Shown piece by piece: positions 11,201-21,400 of a DNA stretch of 64,000 bases. This stretch comes from an uncultured Aquimarina sp. Lineage in GTDB: Bacteria > Bacteroidota > Bacteroidia > Flavobacteriales > Flavobacteriaceae. Both the position numbers and the translations under genes were made by a program. Where the stretch lies: contig NZ_CANLMP010000005.1 in the NCBI RefSeq assembly GCF_947492405.1, positions 124,001-188,000 on the forward strand, written 5' to 3'. How positions within the stretch are numbered: position 1 is the stretch's first letter; each line of letters starts with the position of its first letter. The notes under the pieces were generated by a model. That model made no database searches. It was not told the origin of the DNA and saw nothing but the letters and a program-made list of their open reading frames with translations.

Positions 11201-14200
11201 TATCATCTAATACATCACCTATACCATCATTTTTTAAACCACATTCTCCGACAGCGGCACAGGTGGTTCCGGTAAAAATGGCTTCGAATCGTCTTGAACC
11301 GGATCTTACCTGAGCAATCACCTTGAATCCGTAGATATCCGCTTCAGTATTAGAAATATTTTGTTCATAATATAAATTGCTAAAACCTAAAATTTCCCAG
11401 TCTGTAGTCGCATCAGCCGTTCCGGGGTTGTAATTTTCCCAGGTATCGCTTGGATTCCAATTGTTTTGTGGCAATGTTAGGGTAATCGGATTTTGGCATG
11501 GAATATAGGCAGAATCATTATTAATATTCATCCCGATATTCAAGGAACTTCCATCTACTACCCCGTTAAATGATATGGCATCACCTTCTCCTAAGGTACC
11601 TCCAAATGCTTTGAATAAAGATGGAACAAGATATCTGCTATTATAATTACGTGTTCCTTCCAAAGCTTTAGAAACTCCTACATCATTCTTTTCAGTAGCA
11701 AAACCATTCAAAAACATTTCCATATCAAAAATCAATGGACACTTTCCGGTTTGTGCATAAGTAGCAAAATCTCCTCTATCCTCTAACTCATCGATAGCAT
11801 CTACTTCATCAACACCTGAATCATAACTCACGTCTACAGGTAAGAACCTTTTTTGTTTAGCATTGTATAAATTGGCGATATTACGATCACAATACTGTAA
11901 TTCTGAAATAGTACTCTCGACATTATAAATAGCTGCAAACTCTGGGTAATTACGCAACACCATAGATGCAGCACCTTTTTCTCCTACTCCAATACAGTAA
12001 TTTATCGAACCTTTTTGTTTTGCGTATATACTTTGGAACGTATATTTTATTTTTTGCTTTAAACTAAGGTAGTAATTCTTATAGCTTTGCCATATTTCAT
12101 CCTTGAATGGTTTGGGAAGACTATTGATTGAAGGCAACCCGGTATAACTTTCTGAACAAGCTGTAAGTCCATTGCAAACCACATTTCGATAGGCAAATTC
12201 TAACATAGGTATACCAGTTCCATCTCCATTTTTTGCGGTTTCATATTGCTGCGAAATTGCTGTTTGCATCACCCCTTTTCGTAAACCAAATATTACACTG
12301 GTTTCCAGGGAATGCTTACTTTTAAAGAAAGGATCATTTATAAAAATTCCGGTTCCGTTACCTGAAAGCAAAGATGATGCTTCTGCATAGGTATTTACAG
12401 TATCTAAATAAGAATCATATTCTGTAGGGTTAACCTGCTTGCTAGTGAAGGCTTCCGTTTCTGGATTTAAAACATTAACAGCGTTCGTTTGTAAACATAT
12501 TTCTGAAGCATACTCTAAATATGCATATTCCGGATGATACGGTAATAATGAATTCGCCCAAGATACCTGCCAATTATCTAGAAAATCATTTAAATTTCGT
12601 AATGATTCTGGTTTTACCCATCTGTACTCCCCATTTTCATCAATATCCGTAAATATATCAGCATCTTTTTTGATCGACGGTGTAGATATTACAGTTGGCC
12701 AAGTTGTACGAATGGTAACACGAATTTTAGATTGCACTCCTGATTCATCCACATATGGAGTAACTGGATTTCTCCAACTTTCTACCACATTAGGTTTTCC
12801 TAATCGATTATTATCATTAAAAACACTAAGAGAGCTTCCGGCATCCGTACTTCCGTATTGTCCTTTTGGTGAGATATCGGATATCAATAAACTTTTTTCT
12901 AATTCACAACTATCTAAAAGTATATTACAAGGTTCCTGACATGCTTCTTTTAATAACTCCCATTCTCTATCGTAACGTTTTATTAATCCAGTTACCGCAG
13001 AGGAAACAATGGATTGATCCCCATTAATATCATCTGGTTTGTCCGTCCAGGAAACAGTAATATATCCTCCATCAACTCCATCTGCAACAAAAGAATCGTT
13101 GTTAAAATATGCGATGAGTTGATCCACAATATATGTTTCTTGCAAGCCCAGACTGGTTACACAATCTTCACAAGATGTAAAACAATCCGTTAATTGCGCT
13201 TTTGGAGCAAAATCTTCAGGGTTTATGTAACATCCTTCATTCGTCGGATCTTGAATAAATGCAATATACTCATCGGCATATGTTGCCAATACCTGTGGAT
13301 CTATCGTTATCTTTTTTGATATGGTATAAGAGCCAGTGTATAGCTTTACATTGTTTATTTCTTTCTCGAAGGTTATACTGGTAGCATTTCCTTTGGCACC
13401 AATTTTTTCTTTTATAGGTTCGAACTTATCATTGCCAAGTTCGTCTTTAAGTGATATTTCCAGATCATATACAAAACCATATCCTGGAGTATCACAATAA
13501 TCAGGTTGAAAAGTGTTTGTATTTGTAAGGCTATAATTGAATTGATAATCAGTTCCCTCTTCAGAAACTACGATCAGCGGTGCGCTAAAATCAAAATAAT
13601 CTTCGTTCTTATCTTCTTCTGCAACGGTATACAACAGATTATTTGTAACCCTTTTATGTAATTCTCCCTCTGCATCTATTTCGTCATCTAATCCATTGAG
13701 ATTATCAGGAGTTTCTCCGATCAAAGCAGTAGCAATAGTTCTACCGTGAGGATCTATATACGCAACACTTACCTGGCCGTTAGGATCAATGGTTGTATTT
13801 TTCTTATAATGCAAAGCGTCACCCACCTTATATCCGAACAACCTATTTAACTGTTCCTGATCCGGTTTTTCATAAAAATATTTCATTTCATGACCAGAAC
13901 CCAGTTTAAAGTCCTTACCAACTCCTCCTTGTCTTCTCACCCTTCCGGTATTATCCGAAGTATATTCAATCTGTGAAAGAGGATACTTTTCTGCATCCGG
14001 AACCCTATCCCTATAGGGGCTTTCGACATCATTATTTTTTGAGTAATATTTTGAAGTTCCCTCTAAGTTAGACATAGGTTTTGTTTCTACCTTTCCTTTT
14101 CCTTCCTCTCCGGGAGCATCCCAATCAAAGTCATTATGTGTATAAATTGAAGGTTGTTGAGCTCCGTCACTTTTGGTAAAATCCTTATAATACTTTATGA

Positions 14201-15356
14201 CGTTATTGTTCGTAGGTGCCGGAAGCACTTGAACTGCTGGCCTACCTTGATTATCATAGATAACTTCTCCAACAATCGCATGATCATCACTATTAAGTTT
14301 AGTAACAGTTTGTCTATTACGTAATGTCCCATCAAAATAACTTACAATTTCTTTTTTCTTTCCTTCTTCCGCGTAAGATGCCTGAAACTGCCAGTTTTTT
14401 TGTTGTTCATGACCTGTAGTTTCGATAAAGTCCGGTCTCCAGCTGGCTACCGTTGTTTTATTTGTTGTTCCGTTACTCCATTTTCCATAATATCTTCTAT
14501 TCACATGATCTTCATGATCCACATATCTTCCTACCGCACGAACTCTGTAAATCAAAAATCCCTTATCATGAATCAGCGGTATTTTATACGTTGTTTGAGT
14601 GGTTTGTATGGCTGAACTGTTTAATTCAAACTCTCTTTGCGTTAACGAAATTTGATCTGCAGTTAAATCATTAGCACCTACCGTATGCGTAAAACGATCT
14701 ACCCAACTCCATTCTACTTCGTAATCTATAGCTCCTTTGATAGATCCCCAATCTAGTTCCAGACTTTCCTGAACATTATCTATAGGATCACTATTAATTG
14801 TTGCTAAAATAATTGGTGATTCGTCTAATAAAGCATAGTATCGCTCTGCCTGAAATTGTAATGACATCGAAACATTTTGTGGAGTATCAACAATACTGGA
14901 ATTATCATCCAGATTTAAAATAGTTTTGCTCACCAAAACTACTCTTGCTCCATATGAATTTTTTATTTTATGTACGACTTTATCAACAAATTCGCCACCC
15001 GTAGTTGCATTGTTCACAACCTCTAGGGTCATTGAATACGGAGCTCCCTCAATTTTATTTTTATCATACGGATATACAGTTACCTCGATAGCATATTTAA
15101 ATGATAAATAAGGCGCTATATCACTATCTGTTTCTAGTTTTAATACAGTATGCGGATCTAATGATACTACATCTGTTAACGCTCTCTCCGGGTCTTCGGT
15201 ATCATATAGATTAGTCGTACCCACTAGGTTATCAATATCGGAATGACTTAATCTATTTATTTCGAAATCGGTTTGCTGTGCATAACCAAGTTGCACGAAC
15301 CACAATGCGGATAAACATATTAAAACTGTGACTTTTGTCATAAACTTTGTCTTCAT
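5274..15356 (-). CDS. Giant DUF6443/RHS repeat protein with variable C-terminal tip
   Basis: A 3360-residue exported protein (signal peptide ending LGYAQQ). Residues about 190-310 resemble a fibronectin-III-like unit. About 315-400 match DUF6443 (ETTGHEQQKNWQFQASYAEEG, VGEVIYDNQGRPAVQVLPAP). About 1400-2100 hold several diverged copies of an FKNLMNALL...G.F unit. YD repeats run from about 2350 (YYYDQSGNLIQTVPPEG) to 3000. The RHS core end (YYPFGMLFPNRHG to YKYRMHDPRVGRFFAVDPLA) is at about 3040-3105. The tip (about 3125-3360) is not a toxin family I know; its last 60 residues look SPOR-like. RHS shells usually enclose or present the C-terminal tip. It lies 49 bases after the LRR gene, so it is probably the last gene of the operon. 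No immunity gene follows. Confidence 0.9.
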   Translation of the reverse strand: MKTKFMTKVTVLICLSALWFVQLGYAQQTDFEINRLSHSDIDNLVGTTNLYDTEDPERALTDVVSLDPHTVLKLETDSDIAPYLSFKYAIEVTVYPYDKNKIEGAPYSMTLEVVNNATTGGEFVDKVVHKIKNSYGARVVLVSKTILNLDDNSSIVDTPQNVSMSLQFQAERYYALLDESPIILATINSDPIDNVQESLELDWGSIKGAIDYEVEWSWVDRFTHTVGANDLTADQISLTQREFELNSSAIQTTQTTYKIPLIHDKGFLIYRVRAVGRYVDHEDHVNRRYYGKWSNGTTNKTTVASWRPDFIETTGHEQQKNWQFQASYAEEGKKKEIVSYFDGTLRNRQTVTKLNSDDHAIVGEVIYDNQGRPAVQVLPAPTNNNVIKYYKDFTKSDGAQQPSIYTHNDFDWDAPGEEGKGKVETKPMSNLEGTSKYYSKNNDVESPYRDRVPDAEKYPLSQIEYTSDNTGRVRRQGGVGKDFKLGSGHEMKYFYEKPDQEQLNRLFGYKVGDALHYKKNTTIDPNGQVSVAYIDPHGRTIATALIGETPDNLNGLDDEIDAEGELHKRVTNNLLYTVAEEDKNEDYFDFSAPLIVVSEEGTDYQFNYSLTNTNTFQPDYCDTPGYGFVYDLEISLKDELGNDKFEPIKEKIGAKGNATSITFEKEINNVKLYTGSYTISKKITIDPQVLATYADEYIAFIQDPTNEGCYINPEDFAPKAQLTDCFTSCEDCVTSLGLQETYIVDQLIAYFNNDSFVADGVDGGYITVSWTDKPDDINGDQSIVSSAVTGLIKRYDREWELLKEACQEPCNILLDSCELEKSLLISDISPKGQYGSTDAGSSLSVFNDNNRLGKPNVVESWRNPVTPYVDESGVQSKIRVTIRTTWPTVISTPSIKKDADIFTDIDENGEYRWVKPESLRNLNDFLDNWQVSWANSLLPYHPEYAYLEYASEICLQTNAVNVLNPETEAFTSKQVNPTEYDSYLDTVNTYAEASSLLSGNGTGIFINDPFFKSKHSLETSVIFGLRKGVMQTAISQQYETAKNGDGTGIPMLEFAYRNVVCNGLTACSESYTGLPSINSLPKPFKDEIWQSYKNYYLSLKQKIKYTFQSIYAKQKGSINYCIGVGEKGAASMVLRNYPEFAAIYNVESTISELQYCDRNIANLYNAKQKRFLPVDVSYDSGVDEVDAIDELEDRGDFATYAQTGKCPLIFDMEMFLNGFATEKNDVGVSKALEGTRNYNSRYLVPSLFKAFGGTLGEGDAISFNGVVDGSSLNIGMNINNDSAYIPCQNPITLTLPQNNWNPSDTWENYNPGTADATTDWEILGFSNLYYEQNISNTEADIYGFKVIAQVRSGSRRFEAIFTGTTCAAVGECGLKNDGIGDVLDDTNGGLYDDCNKKYLFRDALKSLLNDLIDNNEVNNSFFNISGLTSYKDGYLPEFLGTTEINKIRWEANQSQYQIRSNQGTHVSLELSESLATLGIRDITGIYIEKRPVSNNAFVADIKIYYYTTDGVYQNVTGTITQDGTKLLDFSCCNYIEGDDGGGNGDEFFCGNDTSFKPQFAFHFKNLMNALLARGEFYSNNIPLSTYPEYNTFLQKYFTRYNTYTCDQNGCSYLDFTNASNVIWDGSGLVENFGDRGFVIRYQGSYDYMLFNLDTSFSGIPETLKNIASIDLINFYDGTNTNSNASLIYTTIDGETITQNDTSFVYWLNSLGDDAFTDPLYFGCDLSVDFDQTLDCNQEQSLKPKFAYHYKNLMNELLNKGAFYSDSGTSLENITNYNVFIQDYLTKNYLHENVLNAPDFGNTNSISWGTEIFAVNGKSYGRFELEENNFPDNRFTISVTGEEDELSVLENLNTILSIDFDVFPQSGSDKFGSVTFMSNSGRTITQKAEFYFRGLDDFSESGYSYFDPYFGCDLNNNGSSDGDDISGVFGTDCTNATLQAKFSTDFKNLMNALLTDGKFFDAEVPLSNYSEFFTPFLQEFIDRHYSYVCRSYGAEYPEDCAAVDFYDLNKLTWDGSGALLDPSAYWVDRRLKIKHADSSLDMMFYWDADMSKIIQVNDIIFPDTGTNQPNLVYQDDSNSIVNLPLHFDIRLPGRGTWSMSFFCSYFETDTFGAVTQKSIANLAKSQQVFQVASGDEEEDAAGCTTCIPQPVEPVSCSEKYEEFLTFLQLDDTRYSTRIQDYEIPDFFTEEFFCGLNFAYLVDAYIYYNTKLDIRDTDDNNFLEIEAFGSTELNYGFNKINEVIDDYFKAGANTNGDNPWRTFVNETYLVDNQVCPPAPLNPRIVIEIEIDEENEPDPCKEFNLSVKETYQADAYNKYLAELRANFIRDYRIKAYQTTNEIFRKTYADKEYHYTLYYYDQSGNLIQTVPPEGVDRLDGTADNEINNIRKNQPNYAAGDITVGDLTKKVLPTHDLETRYKYNSLNQLIWQKTPDGGVTKFAYDQLGRITASQNAKQKRVKEDGTVQFSYSLYDDLGRIIEGGEISLPSAVYSITEKGELLKNGARKDKFDVEDRNDLREVTLSKYDISDADGPENFLTDYAAYNSRNRVTSTRYFENYSQNTATTAYDNACFYNYDVHGNVKELVMIIPAMAVNDPKQGIKHVLYDYDLISGKVNQVTYQKGDPDQFIHRYTYDDDNRITAVETSSDGILWEQDATYEYYAHGPLARMVIGDKKVQGLDYAYTLQGWLKGVNSESLNPTADMGQDGIAGSKITKDVFGYSLSYFNGDYKSIGNTATNSFVHSNTSTLQSDQNLYNGNIKQMVTSITDTDETPLAPQINHYEYDQLQRIKAMQGYDQNKTANYSSNYSYDRNGNLQTLNRTTVDKKGRTQEMDQLSYVYKMIADPETGEQKRSNQLDHVNDAINGSRFKDLKDQKENNYTYDEIGQLIRDKQEGLTIDWRVDGKVSKVTKDDGTIIKFGYDGMGNRISKTETIDNIATTTYYLRDTHGNVLSTYKGVENTSQDTKTLALTEQHIYGSSRLGLQESGLDLLAETQTTNNPQLATNIVGDKRFELSNHLGNVLNVITDRKLLDDDLTTFKADVVAYNDYYPFGMLFPNRHGSSNEYRYGFQGQELDNEIKGEGNSVNYKYRMHDPRVGRFFAVDPLANKYPHYSPYVFSGNRVIDAIELEGLEPENKIVGWRKFTKIESRLSFGLQGEINSIISIGGSVIDFDLFNVGMIKYEGEEYYSRTDDFYTIFDEFIYHQSFDFSFLGNGVEGEYKYKLDRKLSESFIVRNEYEYSDAGVIDDGKEVIGGGMTKIGAAALIGGEAKISEGYVYGEWDEKDAQYVYANREDIPSLNALLEGKVHTVHIGAYSIEDNAIKRQKKYGGKIIKNENLYKVYKEFDNNQEAIDFYYSIEDGDAVIK

Positions 15357-15405
15357 AGAAGTATTATTGATATTTTATATCGGTCTCGTTAAATCGACGT
15401 GATAA

Positions 15406-18400
15406 TTATTGTGGATTTGAAGTTTTCTTGTAGGTTCCTGATCGGGTTTCTTGAATCGTATATACACCTTCTTCTGTCTCTTTCTTTACGCGCACTAACC
15501 CACCTTCTTTATCGTATTCATAAAAGGTTGCATAGTTATTTTCATCCAACTCGGCCATGAGTCTTTGCGTTACAGGATCGTATACGTAGCTTTTCATATT
15601 TCCATTAAATGGATATATACGGATATCATCGAAATAGGCGTAAATTCCATTATCATTGTTGTTTTTCAAGGAAACAAACATATCCGTGGCCTTTTCAGGA
15701 ATATCAAATTGAGCTGCTACCCTTTGCCATCCTTTAATAACTGGACCTAGGGGTTTGAAAAAAAGGTTTTTTTCGTTAGCAGGGATTGCTTCTCCTCCAT
15801 CTTTATTATTCTCAAAAGATATTTTTAGCAAAGCATTTTCATATTCGATTGCTTGATAATCCGGATTAGGAACATATCTGAAGCGTTGTAATTGAGATTT
15901 GATACCTGTAGTAAGTTGAGTTTCCGCTATAGGTTTCACACTATTTTGGTAAGCAAAATTATAATTATACTCTTCGTAATTCAGCTTATTTTTCTCCGTA
16001 AAACTTGTATTGTTTACAATATTATTACTGGTAATCTTCACTTCTAGATCATAAAAAACACAGATATCTGTACCACAAGGTTTTGCAGTAGTAAATGTAA
16101 TCTTCACAAAATCATCACTATTTTGATCGCTTCCATTCACAATTAATGGATATCTATATCCCATATAGCTATTTGCCCTACGCACGTACGGTGTTTTAAA
16201 TACAAATCGTGTTTTTTTATCCGGATCTAAGTAGAATGAAAAACCAACGGTTAAGCCATATTCGTCTTTTATGTTCTCTAAGTAGTAGATGGCAAAATTA
16301 TCGGATGATTTTTCCTTTAGAAAAGGTACCAACGGATCATACTTGCGTTGCTCCGGATCCGGTTCGTATACTTCAGGAACTCCTTCCTGACGCATGACTT
16401 TACCTAAAAGATCATTTAATAAATCCACAAATAACTTACTAACATCGCTATTACCTACAGAATTATTATTAAAATATATCACTTCAGTTGGTTCTGCCTT
16501 TACGGCATCTTCTCGTACCCAAGCACTTACTATATACTTTTTACCAGGATCCGGTCTAAACTTGATACAGTCTACTAATTGCGGTTGTTCTTTAGGGATA
16601 ATTTGGACAGTTACTTCCAAACGGGAAATACTTTCACAAATACCTCTGGTCTGAGAAGCATAGTAGGTTTTACCATCTTCTATTATTGTAGTCTCTTTCA
16701 GTAAATTTCCACCTTCAGGGCGATCATACCATTTAATATTGGATCCGGAAGCTGTCAAATCCGAAACATAAGCTTGATCATTTGTAGCTACTACCTGTAA
16801 AGACTTTCCAACCGGCGCCGGAGTATCGTACATAGATACAATGACTCTTTTTCTAGATGGGCTTTCTTCAACGCCGTCATTTTGTGAAGCATAATAGACA
16901 TTTCCATCTACTAATAAATCATTATTATCATAGGTTTCATCACCGGTTTCTGAAGTATACCATTTTAGATCCGTTCCTTGTAAATCAAGATCGGAAACCC
17001 TAGCCTGCTGGGTTAAACAAAAATATTGCCATCCGTCACCATCCGGGGGTAAGGTTCCAACAAACGCAAATACAGCTGTTCTACAAGAATTACCGTTAAG
17101 ACTGGCATAATAAACAGTGGCATTAACTAATGGTTCGGTAATTGATAATTCTTGCTGACCTGATGCAGTTGCGAACCAGGTAATAGATAGATCTTCTGCT
17201 TCTAAATCCGCAATGGTTGCGTTGGCATCTCTACTAAACATTTGATAATCCGGAATATTAGGTGCTCCTTCATCCAAGATAACCTCAACAGAAATCCTTG
17301 CTTCAAATCCGTTATCTGCCCAATACAAAGTATATTCACCAAGGGGATCCTGATTATTTAAAAGATCTCCACCGAATTGTTCCGTATACCAATCCACTTC
17401 TCCCAAAATAGGAGAAATGATATCTTTCACCTTAGGATATTCATAAATAGGGTATTCACTAGAACAAAAATACTGTATCATTTCTCCTAATGCACCGGAA
17501 ACCTCTAGCGTTATTGGATTTCTTTCTAATTCTAATCCTGTAACCACACTATTCGTTGCTAAAAAGTAATATTCTCCTGCATCTTCTTCCTTTACTTCTG
17601 CTATAGTAAAATCTTTACTTGTGGCGTCAGCAATTGGAGTCACTGTTTCACCTACCTTTTTATACCATTGATAGCTATTATTATCGCTAGTTAGTTGGTT
17701 GCTGGTAAGTTTGACAAGATCTCCTAATACTGCTATTTTAGTTTCCTCAATATCTACTTTTGCTTGAGGCGAATACTGAAAATTATTCCCTAACTTTGGA
17801 GAATATACATCAAATTCTACTTCAAAATCAGAGAAGATAAATTTGTTATTTTGTATAGCAAAACTTCCACCCCCTACTGGTGTTGTTCTCAATGGTAAGC
17901 TTGTTAGATCAGGTACTCTCCCACTTAATAAATTGTTAGAAAGATTTAAGATTTGTAATGACCCTAATTGATCAAATGTCTGCGGAATTATTCCTGTTAA
18001 CTCATTCTGATTAAGAAATAATGTTACAAGCTTTGACAAGTCACCTATTTCCGGAGGTATAGCACCCGACAACTGATTGTTTGATAATGCAAGATTACCC
18101 AATACGTCTTTAAGAAGTCCCAATTCTGCAGGTACACTTCCTGTAAGCTGGTTATCATTAAGATATAAATCTCTTAATTTAACTAATTTCCCTATTGTTG
18201 CTGGAATAGTACCCGATAATTGATTACCATTTAAAAGTAAAGTCCCTAACTTATCTAATTCTTCTATTTCTGGAGGGATTTCACCTATTAATTTATTGTT
18301 TCTAAGACTGAGGTAAGTTAGGGACTTTAGTTTTAGAAATAACTCAATTGGAATCGTACCGATCAACTTATTAGATCCTATATCTATTCTTTTTAGTTTT

Positions 18401-21400
18401 ATTAAGTTTTCTAACTCCACAGGAATACTACCTGTAAGTTGATTACTTCTTAGTGTAAGATTTTCTAAGTTTAATAATACTTCTAACTTCGGTGATATAT
18501 TACCAACTAAGTTATTTGAAGGTAAATTTAAAACAGTTATGCTCCCGTCAATTACGGTTACACCAAACCAGTCACAAACTGAACTATTAGGATCATTAAT
18601 TAACCAAGGCTTATTACCTTCAAGGGTGTTTTTCCAATTATCCCCATCGGTAGCTAGATAGAAATCGATTAGTGCCTGACGCTCTTCTGCAGAAACATTA
18701 CACGGATTGCCAGCATTGATAGTCAATGTAATAGGATTTCTTTCTAACTCTAATTCCGTAACCACAGTATTTGTTACTAAAAAGTAATAATCACCAGCAT
18801 CTTCTTCTTTTACTTCTGCTAAGGTAAAATCTTTGCTTGTAGCATCGGCAATTGGAGTCACTGTTTCATCTACCTTTTTATACCATTGATAGCTATTATT
18901 CTCACTTGTAAGTTGATTACTAATCAAGGTAATAGGTCCTTCTCCTATGGAAACAGACCTAGTTTCTTCCTCATCTACTTTGGCCTGAGGTGAATACTGA
19001 AACGTTTCTAGTTGTGTTTTATATTTTACAAACTCTTTTTCAAAATCTGAAAAAATAAACTCGTTATATTGAATATATAAGGCGGTAAGTGGAGTGATAC
19101 CTGAAAGATCAGGAATTTTTCCACTTAATTGGTTTCTTCCTACATTAAGTCTGATCAATTTATCCAGGTTCATAAATGAAGTAGGAATACTTCCTTCTAA
19201 ATCGTTGTCATTAGCACTAAAATATTGAAGCGCCATATCTGATTGTCCTATTTCGGAAGGGATTGTACCAGTTAGCTTATTTACACTTATATTGATAAAC
19301 TTAGTATTTTTTAAATTACCAAATGTAGCAGGAATACTTCCGCTTAACTGGTTTTTACTTATATCAAAATAAGTAAGCGCTGTCATATCACCAAACTCCG
19401 AATGAATTGCCCCTGTTAACTGGTTATCAAATAGATATAACACCTTTACGGTTGAGAGCTGTGTTAACTCCTTTGGGATATCACCGGTTAATTGATTGGT
19501 ATTTAACTTCAAAGAAGTAATTCTTTGTGCTTGCCCCAGTTCTGGAGGAATTGTACCACTTAATTCGTTCACATCTAACCATAATTGATCCAGCCTAGGC
19601 AATTGGCCAAACTGTCCGGGCACTGTACCGTTTAACTTGTTGCTATTAAACCACAATCTTACTAATTTTGGCAATTGACCAACTTGAGGAACAGGAATGT
19701 TTCCTGTTAAAGAATTGTGATCCAAATAAAGGTAAGCTAATCTGTCCAAAGTATATAGCTCTTCTGGTATAGGGCCATTTAGTTGATTATAAGCCAGGTG
19801 CAATTGCTGCATTGTCTTTAATTGACCAAATTCTCTAGGAATAGTTCCGGTTAACTGATTGCGAGAAAGACTTAGGTACAGTATGCTTTCTAACCCGAAT
19901 AATTCAACCGGAATTGTACCGGTTAATTGATTCTGATACAGTTGAAGTCCCGTTAAATTTATTAACTGACCTAATTCTGGAGGAACAGCTCCTGTTAATT
20001 GATTTTGATTTAATCGAAGCGTGACTAAAGATGTCATTTGACCTATTACTGCAGGAATATTGCCCGAAAGTTTATTCTTTGGTAATTTTAGAATTTCCAG
20101 GGTCCCTAATTGAGTGATAACTTCCGGAATGCTTCCAACCAGATTATTTGCCTCAAGATCTAATTCTTTTACTTTTCCATCTACCACAACAACTCCAAAC
20201 CAATCACAAACTAAAGAATTAGGATCATTGATTAACCAAGGTTGGTTGTTTTGACGGGTATTGATCCAATTATCCCCATCTGTAGCCATGTAGAAATCAA
20301 TTAATGCCTGACGCTCTTCTGCGGAAACATTACACAGACTACCTGCACTTATAGTTACGGTAATAGGATTTCTTTTCAGCTCTAAATTGGTAACAACAGT
20401 ATTGGTTGCTAAAAAGTGATAAACACCGGCATCAGCATCACTAGGGTTTTCTATACTAAACTCTCTACTCGTCGCTCCTGTAATCGTAACCCCATCTTTA
20501 TACCATTGATAATTATTATTGTCACTAAACAACCTTGTCGATAAAACAATTCTTTCTCCTGGATTACCAGTAATCGTTTCAATTTCATCCACCTCTTCCT
20601 GAGGTGCATAACTAAATTTATCACCTAATGTATCGTTATAAGCCTTAAACTCATTTTCAAAATCCGAGAAAATAAATTTATTTTGTCTAATTAATAAAGT
20701 AGTAAGTGCCAGGTTTTGCGTAAAGTCTGGAATTTTTCCTTCAAAATAATTTTGATAAAGATATAATTCTCTAAGTGCTTCTAAATTCGTGATTTCTTTC
20801 GGTATAGAACCTTCTAATTGGTTCTTATATAGTTGAAGATGTGTAAGCTCAATCAACTCACCTAATTCTGTAGGAATCGTACCTGTCAATTGATTATCCC
20901 CTAAATTTAATACTCTTAATTTAGAAAGCTGACCTAGTGCAGGTTTTATTACCCCACCAGTCAATTGGTTACCAGATAGAGACAACACTTCTAAGTTAGG
21001 AATAGTTGCTAATTGTTCAGGAATTGGACCGGTTAATTGGTTATCTCTAATATTTAAATCCTTTAAAGCCTTTAACAGCCCAATTTCCATAGGAATCGCC
21101 CCATTAAATTGATTCTTGTAAGCTCTAAAAAGTTCTAGTGACAATAAGTTGCCAAGTTCTTTTGGTAATTCACCAGAAAACTGGTTCGTATTGATATCAA
21201 AAGTTATAAGCTTATTTAGGTTTTCAACCTCTCTAGGTATAGGGCCTGTAAATTGGTTATTATGCAGTAAGCAATACTCTAAATTAGTCAACTCCCAAAA
21301 CGTTATGGGAAGATTACCCCCTAACTGATTATATCTTACATCGAATCGATTTAATAAGGTGAGATTACCTATCATCTCAGGAATACTCCCTTCCAATTGA

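Noticed and set aside
14400..14674. Two overlapping plus-strand frames of 71-73 residues inside the RHS gene
   Set aside because: Both are antisense to the N-terminal domain of the RHS protein, with no start signal or recognisable features.
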